Shown here piece after piece: positions 20,198 to 30,889 of a DNA stretch of 64,000 nucleotides. Source of the DNA: Dendrolimus kikuchii (Eukaryota; Arthropoda; Insecta; Lepidoptera; Lasiocampidae); contig CM034394.1 in assembly GCA_019925095.2 (NCBI GenBank), forward strand, positions 6,150,272 through 6,214,271. The letters run 5' to 3'. The notes beneath the pieces are model-generated. The model was not told the origin of the DNA. It did no database searches and saw only the letters and a program-made list of their open reading frames with translations. A program made the position numbers and the translations under genes. How positions within the stretch are numbered: the first letter of the stretch is position 1; each line of letters begins with the position of its first letter.

Positions 20198-20523
20198 TCG
20201 GGGTGAAGGTAAGGAAAGGAATGCTCCGGTGGTTCGGGCATGTGGAAAGAATGCATGATGAAAGAATGACAAAACAGATATACAATGCAAAAGTGGATGG
20301 ATGCAGAAGTCGTGGAAGGCCACGACACACCTTCCGTGATCAAATTGATCGTATACTAGCAGAAGGTGATGTCAGGAGCCTTAAGAACAGACGAGCGTGC
20401 ATGACAAGAGCTATGAATGTCAAAGAAGCGAGTGAGGTGTGTAAGAATAAGCCTGAATGGCGCTCTGTTTTACGTGCCTACCCCGCAAGGGAACTGGCGT
20501 GAAGCTATGTATGTATGTATGTA
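20198..20523 (+). mobile_element. RTE-type LINE, truncated copy with 13-bp TSD
   Basis: Encodes the last ~100 codons of the RTE ORF (VGVKVRKGMLRWFGHVERMH to ARELA, stop at 20500-20502) and ends with the (TATG)n tail. Perfect TSD tgtactatgactg at 20185-20197 and 20524-20536. 5'-truncated; the frame is intact. Confidence 0.9.
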
Positions 20524-20590
20524 TGTACTATGACTGAATTCACAAGAACTGCATATTATATTAGATGTTATGACGATTGAATATGTATAT

Positions 20591-20829
20591 TTTTTATTTT
20601 TTTTATTGCAGGAGTTCAGGAGACAGGCAGACGGCTCACTTGATGGAGAGCGGTTACCATCGCCTATGGACATTTGCAACACCAAAGGTGCTACAAATGC
20701 GCTGCTGCTCTCTTCAGGAAGACTGGAACCTGGTTACTAATACCGGAACACAACTCAAGGTTGTTATGGCGACATACTTTAGACCAGGGATGGTAGGCAT
20801 CCAGCCGGGCAAATGCCCTACCACCTGAC
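20591..20829 (-). mobile_element. Poly(A)-type retroelement, copy a
   Basis: Minus-oriented. The plus strand shows the poly(T) start, attgcaggagttcag, acaggcagacgg, gcggttaccatcgcctatgg, ggcgacatactttagacca, then stops at ctaccacctga, so about 80 bp of the 5' end are missing. On the minus strand AATAAA precedes the A-tail. It may be a SINE or the 3' end of a LINE. Confidence 0.75.
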
Positions 20830-20914
20830 ATATATAATGTATTATATGTACCATTATCTATCGTATTGATAACAACTGTAATGATAGCGATGTTTGTAAG
20901 TTAATCGCTATATC

Positions 20915-21385
20915 TCTTTCTTCTCTATAAATATTAGAAACGCGAAAGTTTGTAAGAATACATGGAGGTATGTGGATGTATGTTTGTTATTCTTTCACGC
21001 AAAAACTACTGAATGAAAAAATCCTGACTTGGTGACTATGTAATTATCTCGGGAGTATAAAGTTACGAGTAAAGAAAACAATTTGAAAATCGGTTTACAA
21101 TTGAAGAAGATATAGTGTTACGAAGAATTTGGTTAACATTTTTTGTGAGTTTCTCTATTTCCTAAGAATCTACTCTTCAGATCCTGATTTAGTGACAATG
21201 GGACCAATTCGGGAGTATAACCTTTCATTAAAAGAAAAATGTTGAAAATCGATCCACAATTGACGGAGAAATCGAGTAACGAACATACAAGAAAAAAGCA
21301 CAAACGAATTGAAGACGTCCTCCATTTTGAATTCGGTTAAAAATGGCAACAGATCGCCAAAAATGTACATGTAATACATTATATA
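20915..21385 (+). repeat. Decayed Helitron-like sequence
   Basis: Contains tctataaatattagaaacgcgaaag, gtatgtttgttattctttcacgc and aaaaactactgaatg, matching the 5' part of the Helitron at 36894-37123. Two similar stretches (ctgacttggtgactatg... and ctgatttagtgacaatg...) suggest an internal duplication. Ends not defined. Confidence 0.5.
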
Positions 21386-21388
21386 TAT

Positions 21389-21432
21389 TGTTACGAGTGC
21401 GGGACTCGAATTAAAAATGCCGTTGGAAATTA
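21389..21432 (-). mobile_element. TGTTAC-family LTR fragment
   Basis: tgttacgagtgcgggactcgaattaaaa...gccgttgga corresponds to the terminal part of the solo LTRs at 7523 and 19252. It is cut at 21433 by the following poly(A) retroelement; the rest of the LTR was not found beyond it. Confidence 0.7.
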
Positions 21433-21433
21433 C

Positions 21434-21723
21434 TTTTTTTTAATGCAGGAGTTCAGCAGACAGGCAGACGGCCCACTTGATGAAAAGCGGTTACCATCGC
21501 CTATGGACATTTGCAACATCAAAGGTGTTACAAATGTGCTGCTGCTCTATTAAGGCAGACTGGAACCTGGTCACTAATGCCGGAACACAACTCAAGGTTG
21601 CTATGGCGACATACTTTAGACCAGGGGTGGTAGCCGTCCAGTCGGGCAAATGCCCTACCACCTGGCTGTGGGTTGTTCTGTCGCCTCTTACGACAGACCG
21701 CCCGGCCGCAGAAAATTGTATTC
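21434..21723 (-). mobile_element. Poly(A)-type retroelement, copy b
   Basis: Nearly complete copy, minus-oriented, with the A-tail (plus-strand T8) abutting the LTR fragment. It contains all landmarks up to tcgcctcttacgacag and cggccgcag. Very similar to copy c at 22564. Confidence 0.8.
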
Positions 21724-22560
21724 CTTCTAATATAATACCTACATAGAATAAACAGTATAATGTTTTGTTAACTTTATGATTTAAATAAAAATAGAAAAAT
21801 AACTCATGCTTATTTATATTGTAACATGATTATATGTATATTGCGCAAAACAACGTGTATCGATCCACGTAATCGAATATGATCGGATGCAGCGATTACT
21901 CACTATTGCCACGTCACTGACATGAAGCAACAATTCTCAACATATATTTATTTATAATAATATCACACACAAGAACAACATACCCGGATAATTATATGCA
22001 TATACGCTATGTAGTGAGTGCATCAGAAGTTATGCCCAGTAAGTAGGTGCATTGCACCGTGAAATTGGCATGCAATATTCATAGAATGTGTAGCAGCTTA
22101 TGAATTTTTAACGACATACGTTTTTGGATACTATTTTAATATGCGCATTTGGTTAACAGCTGCTGTTACGTGTAACGTGATTTTGTGGTCGAAATTACGA
22201 ACGAAAACGTAGCAATTAGTTTTTGCATATTTTAGATTCTAACTCGAAAAAAACACATCACACACACACAAAAAAATGTGTGGCTGGGTGTCGGACTGTG
22301 ATTTTCCATCTATTTTTTCCCGCTGGATATGAATCTGAAGTCAGATTCGGGGGTCAACGAGCAAATGACCGCGATATAGCGACCGAAAAAGACGATTTAA
22401 ATCTTTAAAACTTTTATGCGTCTTTGAGCAATTTGGACAACTTAATAAATGATAATTATGTCATGTTATTTTTGAACACAATCTAAGCCCAAATTTCAAC
22501 AAGATTTAAACTGTTCTTGAACTAAAGTTCGTTCTACATTTATTATATATATATATATAT
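21724..22560. other. No gene; AT-rich with a repeated segment and a TA run
   Basis: 22455-22540 (ttgaacacaatctaa...aagatttaaactgttcttgaac) recurs at 23725-23806. A TA microsatellite lies at 22545-22561 just before the next retroelement. No coding resemblance. Confidence 0.45.
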
Positions 22561-22563
22561 AAT

Positions 22564-22872
22564 TACAAGAGTTGAACAGACAGGCAGACGGCCCACTTGA
22601 TGAAAAGCGGTTACCATCGCCTATGGACATTTGCAACACCAAAGGTGTTACAAATGTGCTGCTGCTCTATTAAGGGAGACTGGAACCTGGTCGCTAATGC
22701 CGGAACACAACTCAAGGTTGTTATGGCGACATACTTTAGACCAGGGGTGGTGGCCAGTCGGGCAAATGTCCTACCACCTGGCTGTGGGTTGTTTTATCTC
22801 CTCTTACTACAGGCCGCCCGGCCGCAGGATATTGTATTCTTTCTCTGTTCCTGCACAGATAGAATATCTTAT
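22564..22872 (-). mobile_element. Poly(A)-type retroelement, copy c
   Basis: Minus-oriented near-complete copy. At its 3' end the poly(A) is replaced by a TA-rich run (ttatatatatatat upstream on the plus strand). It carries the same tgatgaaaagcgg variant as copy b, distinguishing both from copies a and d. Confidence 0.8.
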
Positions 22873-24340
22873 AATTGAATGAATAAATAATCGCCACTAT
22901 TAGATAAAAATTTAACTTACTCTTACATGTATGAATTGCATAGTACGGCTTTGCATGAACATACATAGAAGCGACTTAAACTTTTTTAAAGTTATTTGCG
23001 TCTTTGAACAAATTAATAATTGTCAATTATGTGTAATACTTGCAACAACTCAGAAGGGTTTATGGTAATAAAAGAAAACAGCAACTGGTCACAACACTTA
23101 TAATCAGAGAACCTTACAGCTTACATACATGTCATCCACTGGCTCTTCACACTCGACAAGCCTTTTTAGAATACCTCGCTACCCCTCCAACAATTTTACA
23201 GTAAATGAAACTTAGCAAATTGGGACAACCGATAGCGGATTGATATCATTGATAAACTATTTTAATTAAAGGGTTATGAATGACAAGAATTTAATACATT
23301 ATTGTTAGGAAATTTTTAGATAATATTTTATATAAGATATTATATAAAACATTATACTTAAAATTTTACATGTAATAAAATAAACGGAACACAGTATAAA
23401 TCTATCGCGTCTGCCAACATGAAAATAAAATGTAGTTAATACCGTCTATATACAATTGAGAGATTTTAAATTACAATCTGTACATAATTACCATATATTA
23501 GAGATAAACATTATTACATAAAATTATGTTAAATTATAGAGAACTTACTTACTCTATACAAAACAAGCGCTAATCACCGAATAAATAAAAATATAACATT
23601 GTTATTCAATTAAGGAAATGGCCGATCGTATCGTTTAGAAATAAGAGGGTACATAAAATTAATTATTAACTTTAAAAAGAAACATGACAATAACAACTAT
23701 GCTACTAAATAACTGTAATGTCATGTTTGTTTTTGAACACAATCTAACCCTAAACTTCATCAAGATTTAAACGGTTCTTGAACTAAAGTTAGTTCCGCAT
23801 TTTCGCACCAACCATTTGTCATAACTGAAGCCATAAAACAAAACAGCCATTTTATTCGACACCCTCATACTGTGGTACACCAGAATTTGTACCCAACAAT
23901 TTCTCATCCCTAAAGATTCATCACGTATGACGTAAGTAAGTAACAGAGATCCAATCTAGATACGCCCTAGGGATGCTTTCACAATGGGGTACAATATTTG
24001 CGGTCACGAGGCGCGGTTTGCGGCGGCCCGTTCACAAATCAGCCCCTATTGTTGTTAGTGTGAACGTTATTGCGTGTGAACTTGGGTTTATGTATGTGTT
24101 TAGGATTGTACCATTTGAAACATAAATAGATGAACCTTATTATACTCCCGGAGTCATAATCCATGTCTTTAGGTTATATTATCAAATTAGCATTTTATTA
24201 AGTTTTCGCGACTATTGGCCGGTTTTTATACCTTATTATTCATGCACTTGCCCTGCCGTCGGTTAAATTTTGACATTAGATGTATGGAGCTTATGTCAAA
24301 TTTTAACTGGATACTAAGGCAAATAAACGTTGGTATTAAG
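22873..24340. other. No gene; AT-rich with one repeat copy
   Basis: 23725-23806 repeats 22455-22540. Around 24010-24085 and 23985 the GC content rises slightly. No reading frame of interest. Confidence 0.45.
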
Positions 24341-24345
24341 TACCT

Positions 24346-24628
24346 TGGTAACGCCATCTTGCGGTAAACGTCATCCTACCCCCAATCCTTCCTCACCCCC
24401 GCGCGCATACGCCGCTTGCCGCTCGCTGACACCTAAAAAAAAAAGGTGTAAAACGATCCCGCTCTGAACGCACGCGTGTGATGTGATAGTGCCGCTATTG
24501 TAAAGCCAAGGGAGATCAGACCACAGCCGGCCGGCCAGGAAGCCTTCAGCAGCTGTAGTCCAGGTAACCTAGATTCCGTTTCCCAAAGACGTTTGCCGCC
24601 TTAATACAGTCCATTAACAGCCGCACCA
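24346..24628 (+). repeat. 5' LTR of the gag-only BEL/Pao element
   Basis: Starts TGGTAACG and ends CGCACCA. It contains an A10 run between ACACCT and AGGTGT (24429-24449), a potential short hairpin. No clear TATA box or AATAAA was found, so the transcription signals are unusual or degenerate. Confidence 0.95.
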
Positions 24629-24632
24629 TTTT

Positions 24633-24650
24633 TGGTCTCTTCTAACCGGG
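24633..24650 (+). promoter_or_regulatory. Candidate primer binding site
   Basis: The sequence four bases after the 5' LTR begins TGG (TGGTCTCTTCTAACCGGG), as expected for pairing with the CCA end of a tRNA. I did not match it to a specific tRNA. Confidence 0.35.
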
Positions 24651-25306
24651 TCTCAGGACCGTTTTCTATTTAAAATACTCTTTAGCTAATTCCCGCATTA
24701 TTTTCTATATTTAATTTGGTCATTTACCAATTAAATCGCATCCCATTTGGTTACGTTAGGATACCTAACCTACGTAACTAATAATCATTCCGCCATTTTC
24801 TATATGCTAGCAATTCCCTTATACATTCACTTTATCGTAGTTTATTACATTAATATTACATAATTGAGTTGGCATTGCAAGGAATAATAGTCGTATTTTA
24901 CACCGCAAATACATATTTCGCTTATAAATATTTCCAAACTTATTTACTCATTACATCTTTAAAAAGTCTTCTTATAATCGCGTGCGTTCAACCATTTTCA
25001 TATTCGCTATCTCGCTTACCGCAATACGTATCACGAACCTCATTGGTTTTCGTTGATATTGCTTATTCTGTCACAATCCATCAGTTTACTTACTCATTAT
25101 CTCCGCCTCGCTCGTGCACGCTGCACGGAGTGGCAACGCTTCGCATCGCGCCATTCGCAACCCGCAACTATCGCTTTACTCAAAACTACCTTTTTTGTTT
25201 AAATTTATACTAAGTACTTGTTTTCAATACATTTCGCCCGCTATACAGCTATATTGACATTATACATATTCATTCTTATCTAACTGTCGCTTTATAGTAA
25301 AATACA

Positions 25307-27091
25307 ATGTCAAAGAAAGATTCAGAAGTTTCATATGAAAGTATCGATCATGATTTAGCTTTAAATAGTCGAAATACGCTTTATGCTCGCCTACAAAGCT
25401 TATTCAACTTATCTAAACAATGGCAAGAAGACGACGAAGCTAAAGATTATTTTCTTTCTTCTTGTATAAACTTAGAGAATATTCGTCAAGAGTTTCAAAT
25501 GGCTAATAATACTTTCAATAAATGTAGATTAAAATTAAATCCTAAAGCAAAATTAGTTGACCAAACTTGGGCTTCTTTTGAGGATCTATATTGCCGCGTT
25601 AAGTACATCTATGATAAAGTTTCATCGCTCGAACAACAAAATAATTTAGTTTCGCATACTGAAAAACAATATCCAAAATTACCGCATATTGAACTAATGT
25701 CATTTGATGGCAATTTACATAATTGGCCAACGTTTTATTCGAGTTTTAAGAACATTGTTCATGATAATGCTTCGCTTACTGATACAGATAAACTATATTA
25801 TCTTTTAGGAAAACTTTCACCTAAGGCTCAGTCCACATTTGCTGGCATAACACCATCAGGTGAAAATTATTCGCTTATTTTACAGACGCTTCTTGACAAA
25901 TTTCAAAATGAACGCATACTAGGATCTTCCTATTTAAATCAAATTTTAGAATTTAAACCTATTCCTATCGCTTCTGCACAAGGTTTCGAACAATTTTCCG
26001 ACACACTTGTCACGGCCGCTAACGCTCTGAAAAACCTTAAAATTGATAACCTTGCTGATTTTATGTTATTACATTTATCACTTAAAAAACTCGACACTGA
26101 AACCATACGTTCGTTTGAAATGATCTCGAGACATAATAAAATTCCGACTTTCAATAGTCTTGCGGATTTTATTAGGGATCAATCGCGCATATTTGAAAGC
26201 ACAGAAATAAATTCATCTTCATTGAAAAATAATATTCCCGCTAAAGGACCCGCGTCTCGTTCCAGAAATGAGAAAACCTTTAAACCGCCGCAACCGCACT
26301 CATACCTGGCTATTGCCAATACATCCAAATGTCTCTGTGATAACATTGTTCACGAGCATTTATTTAAATGTCCCGCCTTTTCAAACCTAACTGCAAATGA
26401 TCGCTTCACATCCGCAAAAGAGCACAATGCTTGTATTAATTGTTTAAGCGTAAAACATAAAACTTCAGAATGTCAATCGAGCTCCCGCTGTAGGGCTTGC
26501 AACAATAAACACCATACATTGTTGCACTTTGAGCAACCGCAATACGCCAACCAACTTACAGTTGCGAACCCAGTGCTATCTGACGTCAGCGTAACATCAT
26601 GCCCGCAGCCCGTTGCAGTCAACTCTGCGTGCAAAGTGAGCGATAATTCACCGTGTTCCGCCGCAAACAACTACTCGCTGTGTACTATGTCCATAGCTGG
26701 CTCGCAGTCAATAAGTAGCGCCCACGCGCCCTCGCAAGTCGCGCAATGCAATACGAACACGACAGTATTACTGGCTACGGCTGTCGTCATCGTGCGCTCG
26801 CGCAACAAAGAACATCATCTTCGCTGCCTACTAGATTCGGGTTCTCAGAGTAACTTCATTACTTCTGAATGTGTTGAAAAATTAAATTTAGAAAATGTCA
26901 CGTATAATTCTGATATGACGATTAGGGGCATAGGAGGCATTGAGAAGCCTGTTAAGGGTTCCGTGAACTTCCAATTTTTCTCGCGCTTTAATCCACAGGT
27001 TGGCTACAATATATCGTCCCTTATTGTAGACAGCATTACAGGTAATTTGCCCACAACTTTCGTAGATACCGCCGCGTTACCTTTTATTTAA
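25307..27091 (+). CDS. BEL/Pao gag-protease protein of the gag-only element
   Basis: 594 codons. N-terminal helical region (1-120), gag core with FDG at 133-135 and YYLLGKL (164-170), Cys/His region: C342-x-C344, a canonical zinc knuckle C376-x2-C379-x4-H384-x4-C389, C395-x2-C398, then a Cys/Ser-rich linker, and the aspartic protease with LLDSGSQ (catalytic Asp 510). The frame ends with TAA at 27089-27091 inside the region that normally follows the protease active site, and goes on in frame behind it. The product could still assemble particles, since capsid and zinc-knuckle parts are complete. Protease activity is doubtful if its C-terminal part is lost. Gag identity is from motif order, not from a database match. 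Confidence 0.85.
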   Translation: MSKKDSEVSYESIDHDLALNSRNTLYARLQSLFNLSKQWQEDDEAKDYFLSSCINLENIRQEFQMANNTFNKCRLKLNPKAKLVDQTWASFEDLYCRVKYIYDKVSSLEQQNNLVSHTEKQYPKLPHIELMSFDGNLHNWPTFYSSFKNIVHDNASLTDTDKLYYLLGKLSPKAQSTFAGITPSGENYSLILQTLLDKFQNERILGSSYLNQILEFKPIPIASAQGFEQFSDTLVTAANALKNLKIDNLADFMLLHLSLKKLDTETIRSFEMISRHNKIPTFNSLADFIRDQSRIFESTEINSSSLKNNIPAKGPASRSRNEKTFKPPQPHSYLAIANTSKCLCDNIVHEHLFKCPAFSNLTANDRFTSAKEHNACINCLSVKHKTSECQSSSRCRACNNKHHTLLHFEQPQYANQLTVANPVLSDVSVTSCPQPVAVNSACKVSDNSPCSAANNYSLCTMSIAGSQSISSAHAPSQVAQCNTNTTVLLATAVVIVRSRNKEHHLRCLLDSGSQSNFITSECVEKLNLENVTYNSDMTIRGIGGIEKPVKGSVNFQFFSRFNPQVGYNISSLIVDSITGNLPTTFVDTAALPFI

Positions 27092-27571
27092 GGCATCCCG
27101 CTTGCCGATGAGTCATTCGGTCAACCGGGACCGATAGATATGTTGATCGGTGCACCGCTTTTCGCTCAATTATTATTACCAGGAGTCAGACAAGGAGATT
27201 GTTTCTCAATACCTATGATTAGTACCGTCTTAGGATACGTTATAATGGGATCAGTTCCCACATTGCAGAAACCGCATGTTAATAAAGTATTATCTCGCTG
27301 TTGTTTGACACGGCGCAATAACTCTGTCAAAACGCCTAACTTAAAACCTTATGTCACTCGGTCCGCTGATGATAGCAAGCTTGTGCAGCTTCATCGTAAA
27401 AACACTGCTCGTGATAATGGCAGCAGTAGTAATAACTCCGCCGCTTTACCGCTTCACAGCAATGCTTTGCCTCCAAGTATTTCATACGATAGTAACAGTT
27501 CAAATAAACGCTTTTTTCCTTTTAAAAATAAATTTAAAAATCGTGCCTGTTTACATCAGGTTTATAACTAA
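27092..27571 (+). pseudogene. In-frame continuation of gag-protease after the stop, with a Ser/Asn/Lys-rich end
   Basis: Same frame as 25307-27091. It begins GIPLADESF...PGPIDMLIGAPLFAQLLLPG, the conserved end of the BEL/Pao protease region, followed by LGYVIMGSVP, where autonomous elements run on into reverse transcriptase. Here about 100 residues rich in Ser, Asn, Arg and Lys follow, then a stop at 27571. Internal ATG at 27140. It is either a disabled part of the protease or, if the stop is read through, the tail of a longer gag-protease protein. Confidence 0.75.
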
Positions 27572-28702
27572 TTATAATATAACTAATTAATTATTTAATA
27601 CGCAATTTTATCAATAAAAATATTCAATAAATCTAAATTACGTATTTATCTACTTTTATTTATTTCATTCGCGTTCTTTTAAAATAGTAGATATCGTAAA
27701 CTTTTGTTTTTTCATTTACAATATTGCCGAAAGTTTCTGATAGTTTAATATTATAATGTCGGATATTTTACATGAATCTTATAATAAACTGTTCGCATGT
27801 ATTTACGCTCGCGTATTTAGCTTCGATTATCTGCATAATTGAGATTGTAATGAAAATTGCTTGCCGTCACTTTATAAATTTATTTTATTTATGAAAATGA
27901 ATTACTACAAATTGAAAATTGCTTCATTCATTTAAATCTCATATTTAAAATATGTTCGTGCCACGTTCTACTATTAATTTGCTTACAAGTCATAAATTTA
28001 GAATTAATTAATTGATATATTGCTTTTATTTCACGCCTTTTTTGACAACGCTAATCTTTTCGCTTTGAAATACCTCGCTATTTATTCACGTCATAAATAT
28101 TATTTGATTATTGCATTTTCCGCATCTTTTTTCATATTACCGCTAAAATATAATATTTTGGTCTATCGTTTTATCTACTTTAATTTAGAATATTACACCG
28201 TTTAATACGTGTATTTTCTTGTCAATTTTAATCGCGCCATAGAAATGACAGTTATGTCTAATTTTCGCCATTTTCATCGTGTAGTTGACACACCGTCGCG
28301 TTGTGCAATATATTTTGGTTGATAGTACGGATTGTATCGCATTTATTTTCTGTATTCAATATTATTTGGTCTTTGATGTAGTAAACCACGTTCACTCATT
28401 TAAAGACTATATATTGCGCTGTATCGCATAAAGATGTTACAGCCATTGTCTGATGAACTCTTTGCATTGTTAACTCAATAGATGCTACTACATTATTTCT
28501 TGCGCTCTTATATTTATAATTATATCATATATTAATTATCATATTCATTTTCTTATACACAACTTGTTAGCGTATAATGTTTCCCTAACTTATAACTTCT
28601 TTAACTTCGCATCCGCTTCGCAACTTCGCATTTCTCTCTATTTTTCTCGCATTCGCGAATCCACTCTTCCTTTTTAAAGGTACCCTTTAAGGCCGGGGGA
28701 AA
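27572..28702 (+). other. Non-coding 3' part of the gag-only element
   Basis: 1.1 kb, strongly AT-rich, in place of the ~4 kb pol region of an autonomous element. No RT (YxDD-like box), RNase H or integrase (HHCC) text could be read in any frame. The polypurine tract at its end is intact. Confidence 0.75.
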
Positions 28703-28986
28703 TGGTAACGCCATCTTGCGGTAAACGTCATCCTACCCCCAATCCTTCCTCACCCCCGCGCGCATACGCCGCTTGCCGCTCGCTGACACCTAAAAAAAAA
28801 AAGGTGTAAAACGATCCCGCTCTGAACGCACGCGTGTGATGTGATAGTGCCGCTATTGTAAAGCCAAGGGAGATCAGACCACAGCCGGCCGGCCAGGAAG
28901 CCTTCAGCAGCTGTAGTCCAGGTAACCTAGATTCCGTTTCCCAAAGACGTTTGCCGCCTTAATACAGTCCATTAACAGCCGCACCA
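28703..28986 (+). repeat. 3' LTR of the gag-only BEL/Pao element
   Basis: Identical by eye to the 5' LTR except for one extra A in the A-run. Followed by the right TSD tacct. Confidence 0.95.
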
Positions 28987-28991
28987 TACCT

Positions 28992-29620
28992 TCTAGATAG
29001 TTTTATTGTTATTGAATACCATACGTGAAAATGAATGAAACATAAAAATGACTATAGTTTGTAGAAGTTACTTGCAGTTTTTTTTATGTTTTACTTATTG
29101 ACACCGACTTCAAAATGTTGTAAAAAGAAGTCGGTTAAATATTTATTTTTATGTTTTTAGTGTAAAGTTGGTTTTGTCTATGTTAAACAAAAATATTAAA
29201 TCTAAAAATTTAATTTAAATAAATTATTAAAGTGCTCCATTTCCTTCTATGTTCTCTAAATAGGAATATCAATGCTGTTCTCGGATGTATAACTCGCCAT
29301 TAGTCCGCATGTGGGAGCAGCTCACGTTCCAACCGCAGAGCAATGGAAATGCTAAGGGGCGGTTTGCACAGTAATGACCAATTCTGCAGGTGTTTCAGAC
29401 CCTTAAAAGCCCGTACGGCATTCAGAGCAGCCCATTGGGTGGTTAATGCGTTTTATTAGTTGAAATATTAAAATACGTACTAGAGTAGCTTATTAAAACG
29501 CTTATCAAAAATAATAACCAGTTAAATAGGTGGAATTCCAGAACGTTCAGTTTTTCGTCATGTAATGGCTACGGAGCCATAAAAAAGGTATATTATCAAA
29601 ATTAGCTAATTATTTAAAAC
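28992..29620. other. No gene; one short repeat
   Basis: 29095-29180 contains accgacttcaaaatgttgtaa ... gaagtcggtt, a short hairpin with a relative near 50830-50910. No coding resemblance. Confidence 0.45.
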
Positions 29621-29632
29621 GTATTTATTGTT

Positions 29633-30099
29633 TGGTTGGGTATGGAAGAGAGAGCATGAAAGTAGAGTAAACGCGGTTGAGATGCGAGCACTGCGCAAAA
29701 TCTGCGGAGTGACGCTCGCGGACCGCGTTCGTAACACCGAAGTAAGAAAGAGAGTTGATCTGAAAGAGAGTGTCGGGGTGAAGGTAAGGAAAGGAATGCT
29801 CCGGTGGTTCGGGCATGTGGAAAGAATGCATGATGAAAGAATGACTAAACAGATATACAATGCAAAAGTGGATGGATGCAGAAGACGTGGAAGGCCACGA
29901 CACACCTTCCATGATCAAATTGATCGTGTACTAGCGGAGGGTGATGTCAGGAGCCTTAAGAACAGACGAGTGTGCATGACAAGAGTTATGAATGTCAAAG
30001 AAGCAAGTGAGGTGTGTAAGAATGGGCCTAAATGGCGCTCTGTTGTTCGTGCCTACCCCGCAAGGGAACTGGCGTGAAGTTATGTATGTATGTATGTAT
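29633..30099 (+). mobile_element. RTE-type LINE, truncated copy with 12-bp TSD
   Basis: About 470 bp: the last ~148 codons of the RTE ORF in an open frame (VWKREHESRVNAVEMRALRK to ARELA, stop 30075-30077) and the TATG tail. Perfect TSD gtatttattgtt at 29621-29632 and 30100-30111. Confidence 0.9.
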
Positions 30100-30111
30100 G
30101 TATTTATTGTT

Positions 30112-30530
30112 AAAATTAAGATAGATACTTAACATTTTACTGTTCACCATAATAAAAAATTAGAAAAATGCATAAGTTCGCCGCAGGGTAGCAGGTCTGT
30201 CTATTTTCTTCAGATACACTTTGGAGAGTGTGCTATAAAACTTCATGACTCGATTCCCTTCATCTCCTTTTTATCATCGGACAAATCAGACGCATCGGTT
30301 TGCCTCATCGTTGCACAATGAACATATCATTGGTTAGAACTTTTGCGCAATGCTGTCATTGGTTAGAATTGTTGCTGCTGATTCATATAAACCAGTGGTC
30401 TTCAAGTCATGAGTGAATAGGAATCTACTAGATAAACGTGCCGTCCTGGATCGCATCTTCACTTAACACCAGATGAGAGAGCTATCAAACGCGAACCTAT
30501 ATATACCGTGATAAAAAAATTTGCTTGATA
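30112..30530. other. No gene; possible old LINE remnants
   Basis: 30240-30300 (ctccttttttatcatcggacaaatcagacgc) and 30420-30500 loosely resemble the 3' ends of the Jockey-type LINEs (ccggacaagcagacgtacgc region at 12060-12090), but are too diverged to be certain. Confidence 0.35.
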
Positions 30531-30536
30531 AAACAA

Positions 30537-30581
30537 ATGGCGACCTTATCGCTAAAAGCGATCTCTTCCAGGCAACTTGAC
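30537..30581 (-). mobile_element. LINE 3' module fragment
   Basis: Reverse complement of the aagagatcgcttttagcgataagg module described at 13525. It is cut next to a MITE. Confidence 0.7.
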
Positions 30582-30584
30582 TTA

Positions 30585-30746
30585 GGGTCGATTTTTCAAT
30601 CACCAAATAAAAGTTATTTGTAGTATAAAGTATAACTTGGAAAAATTAAAAATGTCAGTTGCAAGTTGAATAGCTTCACAATTGAATACACTCAGGTTAT
30701 AATTTATTCCACTGATAACTTTTATTTGATGATTGAAAATCGGCCC
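30585..30746. mobile_element. 162-bp MITE with ~30-bp TIRs and TTA TSD
   Basis: Left end GGGTCGATTTTTCAATCACCAAATAAAAG and right end, in reverse complement, GGGCCGATTTTCAATCATCAAATAAAAG. Each side is flanked by tta (30582-30584 and 30747-30749). A 3-bp TTA duplication points to the PIF/Harbinger superfamily. It has no coding capacity. A related copy lies at 53890-54063. Confidence 0.75.
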
Positions 30747-30889
30747 TTAACGGAAATTTTTAATTTATCTCCAAAAAAATAGACAAAAATTACATACATG
30801 GACAGCAGATTACTGTCTATGGTAGAGTAAATGATCATATTACATAATTGCGTATGATTAATATAATATTTCCTAAGGTGAATTTTTAA

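Larger units (their letters stand above)
24346..28986 (+). mobile_element. Complete BEL/Pao-type LTR element lacking RT and integrase (gag-only)
   Basis: A 4.64-kb LTR element in plus orientation: 283- and 284-bp LTRs, 5-bp TSD tacct at 24341-24345 and 28987-28991, a purine tract (GGGGGAAA, 28695-28702) directly before the 3' LTR, and a 678-bp leader before gag. The only coding region is gag-protease (25307-27571, one in-frame stop). No reverse transcriptase, RNase H or integrase can be read in the remaining 1.1 kb. The LTRs differ, by eye, only in an A-run (10 versus 11), so insertion was very recent, and it must have been mobilised by enzymes supplied in trans. The 5-bp TSD fits BEL/Pao. 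Confidence 0.9.

Noticed and set aside
24869..25213. 114-codon frame in the leader of the gag-only element
   Set aside because: It starts with TTG, has random-like hydrophobic composition, and lies in the LTR-gag leader; no support for translation.
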